A DNA stretch of 12,561 nucleotides from Spirochaetaceae bacterium (lineage in GTDB: Bacteria; Spirochaetota; Spirochaetia; Treponematales; Breznakiellaceae), in NCBI GenBank assembly GCA_031255315.1, contig JAIRSS010000202.1, positions 1 to 12,561 of the forward strand. Reading direction: 5' to 3'. A program made the translations under genes and the position numbers. Under the pieces are notes generated by a model. It searched no databases. It was not told where the DNA came from and was given only the letters and a program-made list of their open reading frames with translations. How positions within the stretch are numbered: position 1 is the first letter of the stretch; each line of letters opens with the position of its first letter. Of this stretch, positions 5,942 to 12,561 are shown one piece after another.

Positions 5942-6843
5942 ACACGCCTCCTCGCGTCTGATTCTAAGGTTTTTTCAAGACTCCGGGCTAAGGCGGCGAA
6001 ATCGTCTAGGCCAAGCCGCTCCGCCCGCTCATTCGGCGCTATGCCCGCGTCTTTAAGGGCGGTCCCGCATATCTCAGCCAGGTCCGTCCGGTTCCGTCCG
6101 GGACCGGCGACGGAAGCGGCGAAACGTTCCAGATTGTTTTTCACGGTTTTCCGTCTGGCCGCAAAGAGGCAGCGCAGTAAGGGCCTGAAATACGCGGGGT
6201 ACGCCCCAGGGTCCCGGTCCGTCCTGAGATCAAGCCTGACTCCCTGAGAGTCAACCCGTGGTTCCGGGTAAAAAGAAGCGCCTTTCATAACTAAAAGGGG
6301 CCTGACGGTATAGGCGGACGCGCAGAGGACTGAAAAGGAAGAATAGTCTTTTGAACCGGGCGCGGCGGCCATGCGCCGGGCAACCTCTTTTTGAACCGTT
6401 ATTACCATCCGTGTAAAGAACCTGTTTTTTTCGATAAAGTCCGCTAATAAAACAGCGCCTATAGTATACGGAAGATTTCCGAAAAGATAATCCCCCGGCG
6501 GAACGGTCCGCCAGGTTTTAAGAACATCCCCTTCGATCAGGGTAAAGGCGGGACTACCGCCAAAAAACTCCCGCAAAATCGGGATAAACCCCTTGTCTAT
6601 CTCGAAAGCCGTTACCGCCGCCCCCCGTTCAAGGAGAAGGCGCGTCATGGCCCCCAGCCCGCTCCCTATTTCCCATACACGTGCGCCCGGCGCGGCGTCC
6701 AGAGCGTCCAGGAGCTGTTCCCGGGCACAGGGGTTGATCAGAAAATTCTGCCCGAGCCGTTTCCGCATCCCCAGGCCCCGCTCGTCCAGGAAAGCCTTGA
6801 GAGCCAGGGGGGAATCATAGTTAAGGGGCGGCAAAGGGGGCAA
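5938..6843 (-). CDS. rsmA: 16S rRNA dimethyladenosine transferase (RsmA/KsgA)
   Basis: RsmA dimethylates two adjacent adenines near the 3' end of 16S rRNA late in small-subunit assembly. The 301-residue protein shows RLGQNFL (residues 29-35), the SAM-binding motif I EIGSGLGAMT (58-67), the acidic FEID (80-83), EGD (104-106), the target-base motif NLPY (123-126), and the C-terminal FYPEPRVDS and ARRKTVKNNL blocks. The first codon is TTG 6843, with GAGGA upstream at suitable spacing, inside the end of the comEC-like gene (23-base overlap). The next gene starts on its stop codon. The neighbours suggest coexpression with other RNA-modification functions (RluD at the end of the operon). Confidence 0.95.
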   Translation of the reverse strand: MPPLPPLNYDSPLALKAFLDERGLGMRKRLGQNFLINPCAREQLLDALDAAPGARVWEIGSGLGAMTRLLLERGAAVTAFEIDKGFIPILREFFGGSPAFTLIEGDVLKTWRTVPPGDYLFGNLPYTIGAVLLADFIEKNRFFTRMVITVQKEVARRMAAAPGSKDYSSFSVLCASAYTVRPLLVMKGASFYPEPRVDSQGVRLDLRTDRDPGAYPAYFRPLLRCLFAARRKTVKNNLERFAASVAGPGRNRTDLAEICGTALKDAGIAPNERAERLGLDDFAALARSLEKTLESDARRRV

Positions 6844-8428
6844 GGCGTCTTCCTCGTTCAGACCTGATTTTCCCGGCCAGGACCAGCACGGCGGAAAGCG
6901 CCGCCGAGGCCGCCAGAATTATAGAGGGGTTTGAAACCCCTATGCCGGGGACCTGTCCCGCCCAGCCGGAAAGACGGGCCACGGCCTCATACAATAGGGA
7001 AAGAACCGCGCCTGCCGGCCCAATAAGCGGCGGCAGGAGGAAGGCCGCAGCCAGATAGACCATAGCGAAGATCATGAAGCCCAGGGTCAGCGGCACGATG
7101 ATCAGCCCCGCGAGGATCCCCACCGGGCGAAGAACGCCGAAAAACGCGGCGCTTACCCCGGCGGTGGCGATAAAGGCCCCCGTGGAAGCGGCCAGAGGCC
7201 GGGACAAGGCTTCCGGCAGTATGCCGCTGAACAGTTGGCGAAGGGGTTCGTCCAGGGCGAGGATGCCCGCCAGGGCAAGGTAGGAAAGCATGAACGAGAG
7301 GTTCTCCCCGGAGGCGGGGGTGCGGCAAAGCTGAATCAGGAAAGCCAGGGCAAGGAGGACGGCGGGCCGGCGGGGAAACGCCCCCAGGACGGCCAGGGTC
7401 CCCAGAAGGTACATGAGGACCGCCCGTTCCAGGGAAGGCAACGCTCCCACCAGGCCGGCGTAGAGGAGGATGAAAACCGCACCCAGGACCGCCGCCGCCG
7501 GAATTCCCAGGGGCTTTCTGAGGAGGAAGGCAATAACCGCCGAAACAAGAGCCAGGTGCATCCCCGACAAAGCCAGTATATGGGAACACCCGGCGTCCCG
7601 GAAAGCGTCCGCGAGGTCCGTTTCCAGGGAATCCCTGACCCCCAGGAGGAGGGCCGCCGCCAGACCTCCCCACTCATGGGGGCTGAACGTCTCCATAACG
7701 GCCAGTCTGATACCCGTACGGAAGCGCTCAAGCGCCGGGGCGGCTTCCAGGATATGCGTCCCCGCCGCCCGGAAGACGGGGGCGGTGTTCCCGGTTCCCG
7801 GCGGCAGAAAGGCCCCTTCAATATAAACCCGGCTTCCGCGCCCGAGGGTCCGCAGCCGGGGGACCGCGTCTTCCGGGAAGAAGACCAGCGCGTACCCTTT
7901 GGCGGAAGCGCGAAGGCCGTCCCGTCCCGCGGCGGTTTCTAAATCAAGAAGCGCCATGCCCCGGCCTCCGGACGAGCGCCGGGGATCGTCCTTCAAGGTC
8001 CCGGTAAGGCCGACGATCTCCCCCTCCCGCAGGCCGAGCCGGGGCGGGCCGGGAACGGAGAGGCGGGCGGCAAGGCCCAGGGAAAACCCAACCGCCAGGG
8101 CAATAAGAGACAGGGTTATTTCCCGAAACACCCGGGCAGTCTCCAAACCCGGAGCAGCCGGGACCGGAAGGGTTCTCAAAACCCGGATCAGCGAAACCAG
8201 GATCACGAGCAGGAGGCCGAACCGCCAGACCGGGGCCGCGCGGCCTCCTCCGGCCAGGACATAATAACACGCCGACGCGCCCAGAGCGGCGCATACGGCG
8301 GAGGACAAGAGGGGGAGTTTTACCCGGGGCAGAGGCGCTGTTTGTTGACCGCCAGGTTGAAGGGCGCCGGATTTTTTTTGACAGGACGTTCTGTTCATGC
8401 CTTCCTTCATATTGTTACCCCAAATCAT
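6821..8428 (-). CDS. comEC: ComEC/Rec2-family membrane protein without metallo-beta-lactamase domain
   Basis: ComEC forms the inner-membrane channel for single-stranded DNA in natural transformation. The 535-residue product has two N-terminal hydrophobic segments (about 40-60 and 68-85) and another near 105-122. A DUF4131-like beta-rich portion (about 132-225, GEIVGLTGTLKDDPR onwards) follows. The Competence domain comes next, with the diagnostic GCSHILALSGMHL (280-292) and a series of hydrophobic helices to about 520. The C-terminal metallo-beta-lactamase nuclease domain of full-length ComEC (usually 700-800 residues) is absent: the protein ends in a short basic tail. It starts at ATG 8428, overlapping the PilZ gene stop as ATGA; internal ATGs at codons 7 and 11 are alternatives. 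Whether this short version moves DNA is unknown. Confidence 0.88.
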   Translation of the reverse strand: MIWGNNMKEGMNRTSCQKKSGALQPGGQQTAPLPRVKLPLLSSAVCAALGASACYYVLAGGGRAAPVWRFGLLLVILVSLIRVLRTLPVPAAPGLETARVFREITLSLIALAVGFSLGLAARLSVPGPPRLGLREGEIVGLTGTLKDDPRRSSGGRGMALLDLETAAGRDGLRASAKGYALVFFPEDAVPRLRTLGRGSRVYIEGAFLPPGTGNTAPVFRAAGTHILEAAPALERFRTGIRLAVMETFSPHEWGGLAAALLLGVRDSLETDLADAFRDAGCSHILALSGMHLALVSAVIAFLLRKPLGIPAAAVLGAVFILLYAGLVGALPSLERAVLMYLLGTLAVLGAFPRRPAVLLALAFLIQLCRTPASGENLSFMLSYLALAGILALDEPLRQLFSGILPEALSRPLAASTGAFIATAGVSAAFFGVLRPVGILAGLIIVPLTLGFMIFAMVYLAAAFLLPPLIGPAGAVLSLLYEAVARLSGWAGQVPGIGVSNPSIILAASAALSAVLVLAGKIRSERGRRLAPFAAP

Positions 8429-9591
8429 ATACCGTCCACGTCCTTCGGCGCGTCCTGAACTGGAACCGCGAAAACAGGATCCTCATCGGGCCGCCAACTG
8501 CCGAGGTCATCAGTTTGCTCAGTTTCTTCCGTGATTCTAACCGGAAGGGCTTCTTCATCATCCTGCATTCCGAATATTTCGCCCAGTATTGCATTTCTGG
8601 TGTCCCGCGGGAGAGAATCAGCCTTGATATGCAAAATCGAACGATTGGTATTGCTGTTATAATCTACCGAGCACACGACTCCGGGCAGGGTCAAAGACGT
8701 GGTATTCAAAATAAACTGGACTTTTACCTGTAAGCCCTCGGAGCCTTTCCCTCCTATAGTTACCGCGCAGCCGGAGTCGGAAATATCGTTGACAAGGCAT
8801 TTGAGCCCCTGATCATTTTGAGCGGCGTCCGGGCTTTCCCGCTCCTGAAGATACAACAACGCCGCCGTATGAATTTTCATCCGGATAGATTTTCGTTTTT
8901 GGGTCCTGAAAAGGGCGTCGGGATGGGAGATTTGGAGAGCCGGATACCCCTTGGAATACACCTCGTCTAACACATCCGTATCAAACACGTATCCTGCGTC
9001 GTCATACCGCCAAAAATAAACCGCCAGCCGCTGGCCGGTCCAGGAAAATTTTTTAGGCGGGATCGGGCCGGACGGCCTGGCTATGGTAATGTACCGGCTG
9101 GTATTTTTAATCAAGCGGGACTGAAACACGCCGATACCGGTAATAAGGATACGCAGACTCTGGGATTCCCCAATCTGACGGCTGCTGATCAGCCCTTTTT
9201 TTACCGGGGGGTGTTCGAATTCGATCTTTTTGCGGTAGTCATACAGTTTGGAAAGGAATTCCTGGATTGCCGGGTCCTCCCCGGTCCCGGAATGCCGGAC
9301 GCTTCGAACCAGGGAGCGTATACAGGCGTCCAGTTGAGTTTGTGACCAGAAGAGGGCTGAAGGATCTTCAATATCGGATTTTACCGCCAGCCGGCGGAGG
9401 AGTTCTATTTCCTGAAAGCTAAACCCCAAGTCTTTACCTTTGACATAAAACTGCAACGCGCCGTTCTTTTTTTTATTCTGCTCCTCCCCCGTATCAAAAC
9501 GGAACAGAACAACAATAAAGGCGGCGGAAACCGCAAGTAATATCAGAAAACCCCAAAAAACATTCACCCTTTTACCTTTTTTCTCCACCAT
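8425..9591 (-). CDS. Membrane-anchored PilZ-domain c-di-GMP effector
   Basis: Residues are counted from ATG 9591 (388 aa). One hydrophobic anchor (FWGFLILLAVSAAFIVVLF) lies at about residues 12-30. A helical middle region follows, then a YcgR/PlzA-like beta segment (LRILITGIGVFQSRLI, RLAVYFWRYDDAGYVF). The C-terminal PilZ domain has both c-di-GMP-binding motifs: RKSIR (233-237, RxxxR) and DISDSG (269-274, DxSxxG). An acidic tail ends the protein. PilZ effectors change motility or envelope behaviour on binding c-di-GMP, and the layout resembles spirochaetal PilZ proteins. It is the first gene of the operon. The frame stays open to a TTG at 9636 and has a GTG at 9612; neither these nor the ATG has a well-spaced Shine-Dalgarno, so the start is uncertain. 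Confidence 0.87.
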   Translation of the reverse strand: MVEKKGKRVNVFWGFLILLAVSAAFIVVLFRFDTGEEQNKKKNGALQFYVKGKDLGFSFQEIELLRRLAVKSDIEDPSALFWSQTQLDACIRSLVRSVRHSGTGEDPAIQEFLSKLYDYRKKIEFEHPPVKKGLISSRQIGESQSLRILITGIGVFQSRLIKNTSRYITIARPSGPIPPKKFSWTGQRLAVYFWRYDDAGYVFDTDVLDEVYSKGYPALQISHPDALFRTQKRKSIRMKIHTAALLYLQERESPDAAQNDQGLKCLVNDISDSGCAVTIGGKGSEGLQVKVQFILNTTSLTLPGVVCSVDYNSNTNRSILHIKADSLPRDTRNAILGEIFGMQDDEEALPVRITEETEQTDDLGSWRPDEDPVFAVPVQDAPKDVDGI

Positions 9592-9712
9592 TGTCTGTAT
9601 AGCAATCAGCACCTTATTATGTGGCTTTCCCCCCAATCAGAAGCCGCCAAATCCATATAAACGCCGTGGGACGGAATTAAAATGAACGCTCCGCACAAGA
9701 CGGGAACCGGCG

Positions 9713-9718
9713 TATAAT
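9713..9718 (+). promoter_or_regulatory. Possible -10 box for the CPBP gene
   Basis: A perfect TATAAT lies about 75 bases before the CPBP reading frame. The matching -35 region (tccgca at 9690-9695, 17-base spacing) is weak. Reversed TATAAT/TATTAT strings at 9743-9748 and 9714-9719 could serve the divergent PilZ operon, so the interval 9637-9760 is probably a two-way promoter region. Confidence 0.4.
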
Positions 9719-9761
9719 AGACAAAAAGCAGCTCACCTGCGTATTATATCAAAGTTTGAGA

Positions 9762-9784
9762 GGGGCTATCCAGCCCCAAAGGAG
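9762..9784 (+). promoter_or_regulatory. Hairpin next to the CPBP ribosome-binding site
   Basis: GGGGCT (9762-9767) and AGCCCC (9772-9777) form a perfect 6-bp GC-rich stem with a 4-base loop. The Shine-Dalgarno AAAGGAG (9778-9784) begins at the next base. The structure leaves the site exposed but stacked against a stem, so it may tune translation. Confidence 0.45.
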
Positions 9785-9817
9785 CGCGTTACGATCTTCT
9801 GGGCCGAACCCTTCATT

Positions 9818-10465
9818 GTGTATGCCCTGCTCTTTCTTCCCGGCGCGGCCTCCCGGGGTTTCTTCTTCGGGACTCCCGGCGCAACGGACCGGGAAGCGTC
9901 TCGGTTCCCGGAACCTCTGGGTTTCGACGTCTCCCAGGCGTTAAGCCGTCTCTTTGGATATACGATTCCGGCCATAGCGCTTATAGTCTGCCTCCTCGTC
10001 TTACGGGGAGGAAAAACCCGGCTGCCCGGACCGCCCGGTTCCAGGGACATCCGCTCGGCAGCCCTGGCCCTTCCGGGATTGTTCGGCGCGGGGCTTTTTA
10101 TTTCTTTCATTTCTCTCACCCTGTTCCCCGGAGCCGCCGCCGTAATGGTGGAGGCCCCCCAGGGCCTCCCAGCCGTTATCGTAATGTTCTTCTCGTGTCT
10201 CGGCGCCGGCTATCTGGAAGAATTCTATTTCCGGTATTACCTTTCCCTCAGATTCAAAGAGGCCGGCCTCTCCATCGTCCCCGCCATAGGTCTTTCGGCG
10301 CTTCTCTTCTCCATCTGCCACCTCTACGAAGGCCCCTGGGGGGCGCTGAACGCGTTCCTCGCGGGCGTTCTCCTTTCCCTGGTGTATAAAAAGTACCGGG
10401 GCCTTCACGGTATTGCCTGGGCCCACAGCCTTTACAACGTCTTCGTCTATTTGAACGGTGTGTAA
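9818..10465 (+). CDS. CPBP-family intramembrane protease (Abi-like)
   Basis: CPBP proteins are multi-helix membrane glutamic proteases related to eukaryotic Rce1. All three signature motifs are present, counted from GTG 9818 (215 aa): EEFYFR (134-139, EExxxR), FSICH (164-168, FxxxH) and HSLYN (203-207, HxxxN). Hydrophobic helices lie near residues 1-10, 47-63, 84-105, 115-132, 148-166 and 178-190. The start is doubtful. The frame is open further upstream, and eight more codons (IFWAEPFI) would complete the first helix. The only good Shine-Dalgarno (9778-9784) points to ACG 9791 or ATC 9794 rather than to the GTG. The gene overlaps the convergent phosphorylase gene by 19 bases. Its substrate is unknown. 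Confidence 0.87.
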   Translation: MYALLFLPGAASRGFFFGTPGATDREASRFPEPLGFDVSQALSRLFGYTIPAIALIVCLLVLRGGKTRLPGPPGSRDIRSAALALPGLFGAGLFISFISLTLFPGAAAVMVEAPQGLPAVIVMFFSCLGAGYLEEFYFRYYLSLRFKEAGLSIVPAIGLSALLFSICHLYEGPWGALNAFLAGVLLSLVYKKYRGLHGIAWAHSLYNVFVYLNGV

Positions 10466-12213
10466 CGCGCCGCAGTAGAAAGCTCCTGGATGGACGCCGC
10501 CCCATCCCCCGGGTCCCACGCCGTCCAGCGGGTTTCCCAGGGAGCGAGAGATACCCCCGCTTCGGGGAACCCGTATTGGGCGGGAACGCCGCATATGGCC
10601 GGACCGGGGCCTAGATTCTCCGCGCACAGAGCGAAGCGGCCCCGCCGGTCAGGTCCCCGCAGAAGGGCGAACACTGAACCCCCCGCCTCCAGGACCGTTT
10701 GGGGAACATCAGGATCAAAGGCCTCTTCCGCCCGACGGAAGGCCAGCAGCCGGCTGAAGCCCCCGTATACCCGGGCCCTAAAGGAACCGGGAGCGTTAAG
10801 TTCGCGTTCCACCCGGTCCAGAGGGGGCTTTTCCCGGTTTATCGCCCGGTTGTAGCCCAAAAGCTCCGGGCCTTCTTTCCAGGCGGACGATCCTATCCAG
10901 CTATGGAAATAAACCGCCGGAAGCCCGGACAGGGAGAGAAGGACCGCCTGGGAAGCAAGAAAGGCGCGGGAGCGAAGGGCCGGGTCTCCCAGAGACGGCG
11001 GGGCGGCGGCGTCCGCGTACGAACAGTTAAGTTCATAGGGAACGAGTCCCTGGGGCGTGGACTTGTAGGAAACCAGCGCGCCCCGGCGCGCGGCTTCCGC
11101 GATAGTTTCGCCAAAGGCGGCCTCGTCCACCAGCCCTCCCCGGACCGGAGTCAGCCCTACCCCGTCGTGGCTTGCCAGGAAGTTGAGGAACCGCTGCCCC
11201 GTCTCCGGCCCCGGCAGGGTCTTTGCCCAGGCGCGGAGCGGGGCGGCGCCGGCGGAGATCATGGCGTGAAGCACAAGGGGCGGCAGGGCGAAATTGTAGA
11301 CCAGGTGGGCTTCGTCTCCCTGGCCGAAATAGGAGATATTCTCCTGATGGGGGACGTTGGTTTCGGTTAGGATGAGGAGGTCCAGGTCCAGGGCGTCTAT
11401 GACCGCCCGGAACAGCTTAACCACAGCGTGGGTCTTGGGATGATGAAGACAAGGGGTTCCGTCTTCCTTCCAGAGATAGGCGATGGCGTCGAGCCGGACG
11501 ATACGCGCCCCTCTCCGGGCGTATTCCAGAAAGATTTTCATAAATTCCAACAAAACGCGGGGATTGGAAAAATCGTAATCCGCCTGATCGGAGCTGAAGG
11601 TCGTCCACACGTAAACCGTCGAACCGTCTTTCCGGGTAAACGGCGTAAGAAGGGGGTGGGTCCGGGGGCGGACCACGGCGGAGGAATCGCAGCCTTCGGG
11701 CCGGACGATATACCATCCCTCGTACCCGCTCTCGCCGTTCAGAAACCCCGTAAACCAGGGGCTGCCCACGCTGCCGTGATTGAGCACAAAATCAAAAACC
11801 AGCTTAAAGTCCGCCCCCAGACGTTCTATATCCCCCCAGGTTCCAAACCGGGAATCCACCTTCCGGTAATCGATCACCGAAAACCCGTCGTCTGACGAGT
11901 ACGGGTGGAACGGCAGAAGGTGGAGGCAGGTAAAAGCCCCCTGGTTCCATTTACGCAGAAATCCTTCCAGCCGGGAAAGGCCGGTTTCGCCCGCCGCCCC
12001 GCCGGCCTGGGGGGGCGCAAGCATATCCCCGTAGGCAATAAGCACAGCGTCCTTGCGGGTAAACCCCGCCCCGGTCCGCCCATTCCTTCCCGCGGCCCGG
12101 GCAAGCCGTCCGGGAAAAGCCGTTTCAAGAATGCCCGCAAGGTCCGTATAGATACCTTCCGCCTCATTTTCTCCGTACATGAAACCCAGCAGGGATTTAA
12201 TCGTATTTTCCAT
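10447..12213 (-). CDS. GH13 subfamily 18 disaccharide phosphorylase (sucrose/glucosylglycerate phosphorylase type)
   Basis: The 588-residue protein is a (beta/alpha)8-barrel glycosidase-family phosphorylase that splits a glucoside with inorganic phosphate to give a sugar phosphate. Conserved blocks are HLLPFHPYSSDDGFSVIDY (98-116), DFVLNHGS (141-148), the nucleophile in VRLDAIAYLWK (D242), the acid/base in LTETN (E284) and the stabiliser in ASHDG (D350). The PFHPYSSDDGFSV form resembles the glucosylglycerate or sucrose 6-phosphate phosphorylase branch as much as true sucrose phosphorylase, so the acceptor sugar is open. No signal peptide is seen, so it is cytosolic. The start is ATG 12213, because an extended -10 box lies just before it. 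The frame stays open to 12480, but that part covers palindromic regulatory DNA and is not GH13-like. Confidence 0.9.
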   Translation of the reverse strand: MENTIKSLLGFMYGENEAEGIYTDLAGILETAFPGRLARAAGRNGRTGAGFTRKDAVLIAYGDMLAPPQAGGAAGETGLSRLEGFLRKWNQGAFTCLHLLPFHPYSSDDGFSVIDYRKVDSRFGTWGDIERLGADFKLVFDFVLNHGSVGSPWFTGFLNGESGYEGWYIVRPEGCDSSAVVRPRTHPLLTPFTRKDGSTVYVWTTFSSDQADYDFSNPRVLLEFMKIFLEYARRGARIVRLDAIAYLWKEDGTPCLHHPKTHAVVKLFRAVIDALDLDLLILTETNVPHQENISYFGQGDEAHLVYNFALPPLVLHAMISAGAAPLRAWAKTLPGPETGQRFLNFLASHDGVGLTPVRGGLVDEAAFGETIAEAARRGALVSYKSTPQGLVPYELNCSYADAAAPPSLGDPALRSRAFLASQAVLLSLSGLPAVYFHSWIGSSAWKEGPELLGYNRAINREKPPLDRVERELNAPGSFRARVYGGFSRLLAFRRAEEAFDPDVPQTVLEAGGSVFALLRGPDRRGRFALCAENLGPGPAICGVPAQYGFPEAGVSLAPWETRWTAWDPGDGAASIQELSTAARYTPFK

Positions 12214-12223
12214 AGCGCCTTTT

Positions 12224-12229
12224 ATTGTA
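12224..12229 (-). promoter_or_regulatory. Extended -10 box of the phosphorylase gene
   Basis: On the minus strand TGC-TACAAT forms an extended -10 element ending ten bases before the ATG. The -35 region (tgcgaa, 12252-12247) is poor. The predicted transcript would start about 4-5 bases before the ATG. The AAGG lying 4 bases before the ATG would be only partly contained in it. Confidence 0.5.
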
Positions 12230-12257
12230 GCATATTCCCCCGGTAATTCGCACTTAA

Positions 12258-12284
12258 AAAAACGTGAGTTCGAAGGGAACGAAG
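12258..12284 (+). repeat. Dispersed repeat, copy 2
   Basis: Matches 3645-3671 at 24 of 27 positions, same orientation, preceded in both copies by an A-run. On the minus strand the copy ends in a run of seven T (12262-12256), and its CGAACTC can pair with GAGTTCG at 12296-12290. That gives a terminator-like shape upstream of the phosphorylase gene. Confidence 0.55.
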
Positions 12285-12289
12285 CGCGC

Positions 12290-12334
12290 CGAACTCTCAG
12301 TTCGTGGACCCCCGGTTTACGAACTGAGAGTTCG
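12290..12334. promoter_or_regulatory. Nested double palindrome, candidate operator pair
   Basis: A perfect 16-bp inverted repeat (12290-12305 with 12319-12334, 13-base spacer) is built from two smaller dyads. These are CGAAC-TCTCA-GTTCG (12290-12304) and CGAAC-TGAGA-GTTCG (12320-12334). The dyad centres are 30 bp apart, about three helical turns, as expected for two protein dimers on the same face. It lies about 80 bp upstream of the phosphorylase promoter and 110 bp before the TetR promoter. Confidence 0.6.
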
Positions 12335-12443
12335 CGGCAGCCTGGAATTGCTGATATTTCCCGCTCATCGAATATTTCATCCTTCTGTCGTATCCGCGGG
12401 GAGATCTCCTCCCCTGATAACAACGGAAAAAGTGAACTTGACC

Positions 12444-12472
12444 TTGACAAAGCAAACTGAATGAAGTATCTT
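12444..12472 (+). promoter_or_regulatory. Promoter of the TetR-type gene
   Basis: TTGACA at 12444-12449, a 17-base spacer and TATCTT at 12467-12472 make a strong sigma70-like promoter. Transcription would begin near 12479, directly beside the imperfect dyad at 12481. Confidence 0.72.
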
Positions 12473-12480
12473 AAAAACAT

Positions 12481-12494
12481 ACCGGACGGTCGGT
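12481..12494 (+). promoter_or_regulatory. Possible TetR-type operator at the transcription start
   Basis: ACCGGACGGTCGGT is an imperfect dyad (outer four bases and the centre pair). It overlaps the predicted start of the tetR-like transcript, where a self-repressor would bind. Autoregulation is an inference from position and the habits of the family. Confidence 0.4.
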
Positions 12495-12514
12495 TTTTAT
12501 TTTAAGGTGAGGAT

Positions 12515-12561
12515 ATGAAAGATACAAGGGCGTTCATTATAGAAACAGCCTCAGATTTATT
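12515..12561 (+). CDS. TetR-family transcriptional regulator, N-terminal start only
   Basis: Fifteen codons are visible before the window ends: MKDTRAFIIETASDL. The pattern (basic start, then IIETASDLF-like helix 1) is what opens the DNA-binding domain of TetR repressors. The start is supported by AAGGTGAGG at 12504-12512 and the promoter at 12444. The ligand and targets are unknown; the divergent phosphorylase gene is the nearest candidate target. Confidence 0.6.
   Translation, partial: MKDTRAFIIETASDL

Noticed and set aside
7235..7942. Plus-strand frame of 235 codons inside the comEC-like gene
   Set aside because: Its translation is Gly/Gln/Arg-rich and repetitive in the manner of antisense shadows; the minus-strand ComEC frame has the conserved motifs.
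12290..12334. Classical LexA (SOS) box
   Set aside because: The spacer between CGAAC and GTTCG is five bases, not four, and neither flanking gene is a DNA-repair gene. Kept as an unassigned operator candidate.
10447..12480. Longer 677-codon version of the phosphorylase gene
   Set aside because: The extra 89 codons run through the double palindrome and the dispersed repeat, show no GH13 features, and lie upstream of the extended -10 box.
1..12561. CRISPR arrays, tRNA or rRNA genes, complete insertion sequences
   Set aside because: No regularly spaced direct repeats, no tRNA-like cloverleaf sequence that I could fold by eye, no rRNA signatures, and only fragmentary transposases.

Overview
The window reads as a spirochaete, most likely Treponema-like, chromosome segment. 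The bulk is GC-rich housekeeping DNA. The left end (1-240) is clearly AT-rich, and the gene at 1116-1982 is less GC-rich than what follows. The taxon is an inference from the overall style of the proteins: a PilZ protein with an N-terminal membrane anchor, a short ComEC, and a small secreted protein inside an rRNA-modification operon. It is not proven by a marker gene.

Layout. (1) 1-240: the C-terminal end of a Vsr-type mismatch endonuclease, AT-rich and probably the tail of an acquired restriction-modification module, closed by a 19-bp stem-loop. (2) 240-1078: no intact gene; on the minus strand it holds a frameshifted remnant of an ISAs1-like transposase. (3) 1079-1982: a glycerolipid acyltransferase gene whose consensus promoter abuts the start codon, predicting a leaderless mRNA. 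(4) 2408-3399: cysteine synthase (cysK) with its own sigma70-type promoter. (5) 3400-3754: a junk region with an IS630-like transposase fragment, hairpins and one copy of a dispersed repeat. (6) 9591 down to 3755, minus strand: six tightly packed genes, most overlapping. In order of transcription they are a PilZ c-di-GMP effector, a ComEC-type channel without a metallo-beta-lactamase domain, rsmA/ksgA, a YggS-type PLP protein, a small exported protein of unknown function, and an RluD-type pseudouridine synthase. (7) 9713-10465, plus strand: a CPBP-family membrane protease that seems to lack a standard start codon beside its ribosome-binding site. (8) 10447-12213, minus strand: a GH13 subfamily 18 disaccharide phosphorylase, overlapping the protease tail to tail. 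(9) 12214-12561: a regulatory interval with a nested double palindrome, a copy of the dispersed repeat and a strong promoter, ending in the first 15 codons of a TetR-type regulator.

How the genes fit together: the six-gene operon mixes envelope or c-di-GMP functions with ribosome maturation (RsmA, RluD), and translational coupling through overlapping stop and start codons is likely. The cysK and acyltransferase genes look independently transcribed. The phosphorylase and the TetR gene diverge from a shared 300-bp interval rich in dyad symmetry, the most regulation-dense part of the window.

I found no CRISPR array, tRNA or rRNA gene, or complete mobile element. No wholly new multi-gene system stands out. 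The most unusual signals are the paired CGAAC-N5-GTTCG dyads, the words shared between the two transposon graveyards, the leaderless promoter, and the secreted protein of unknown function embedded in the operon.
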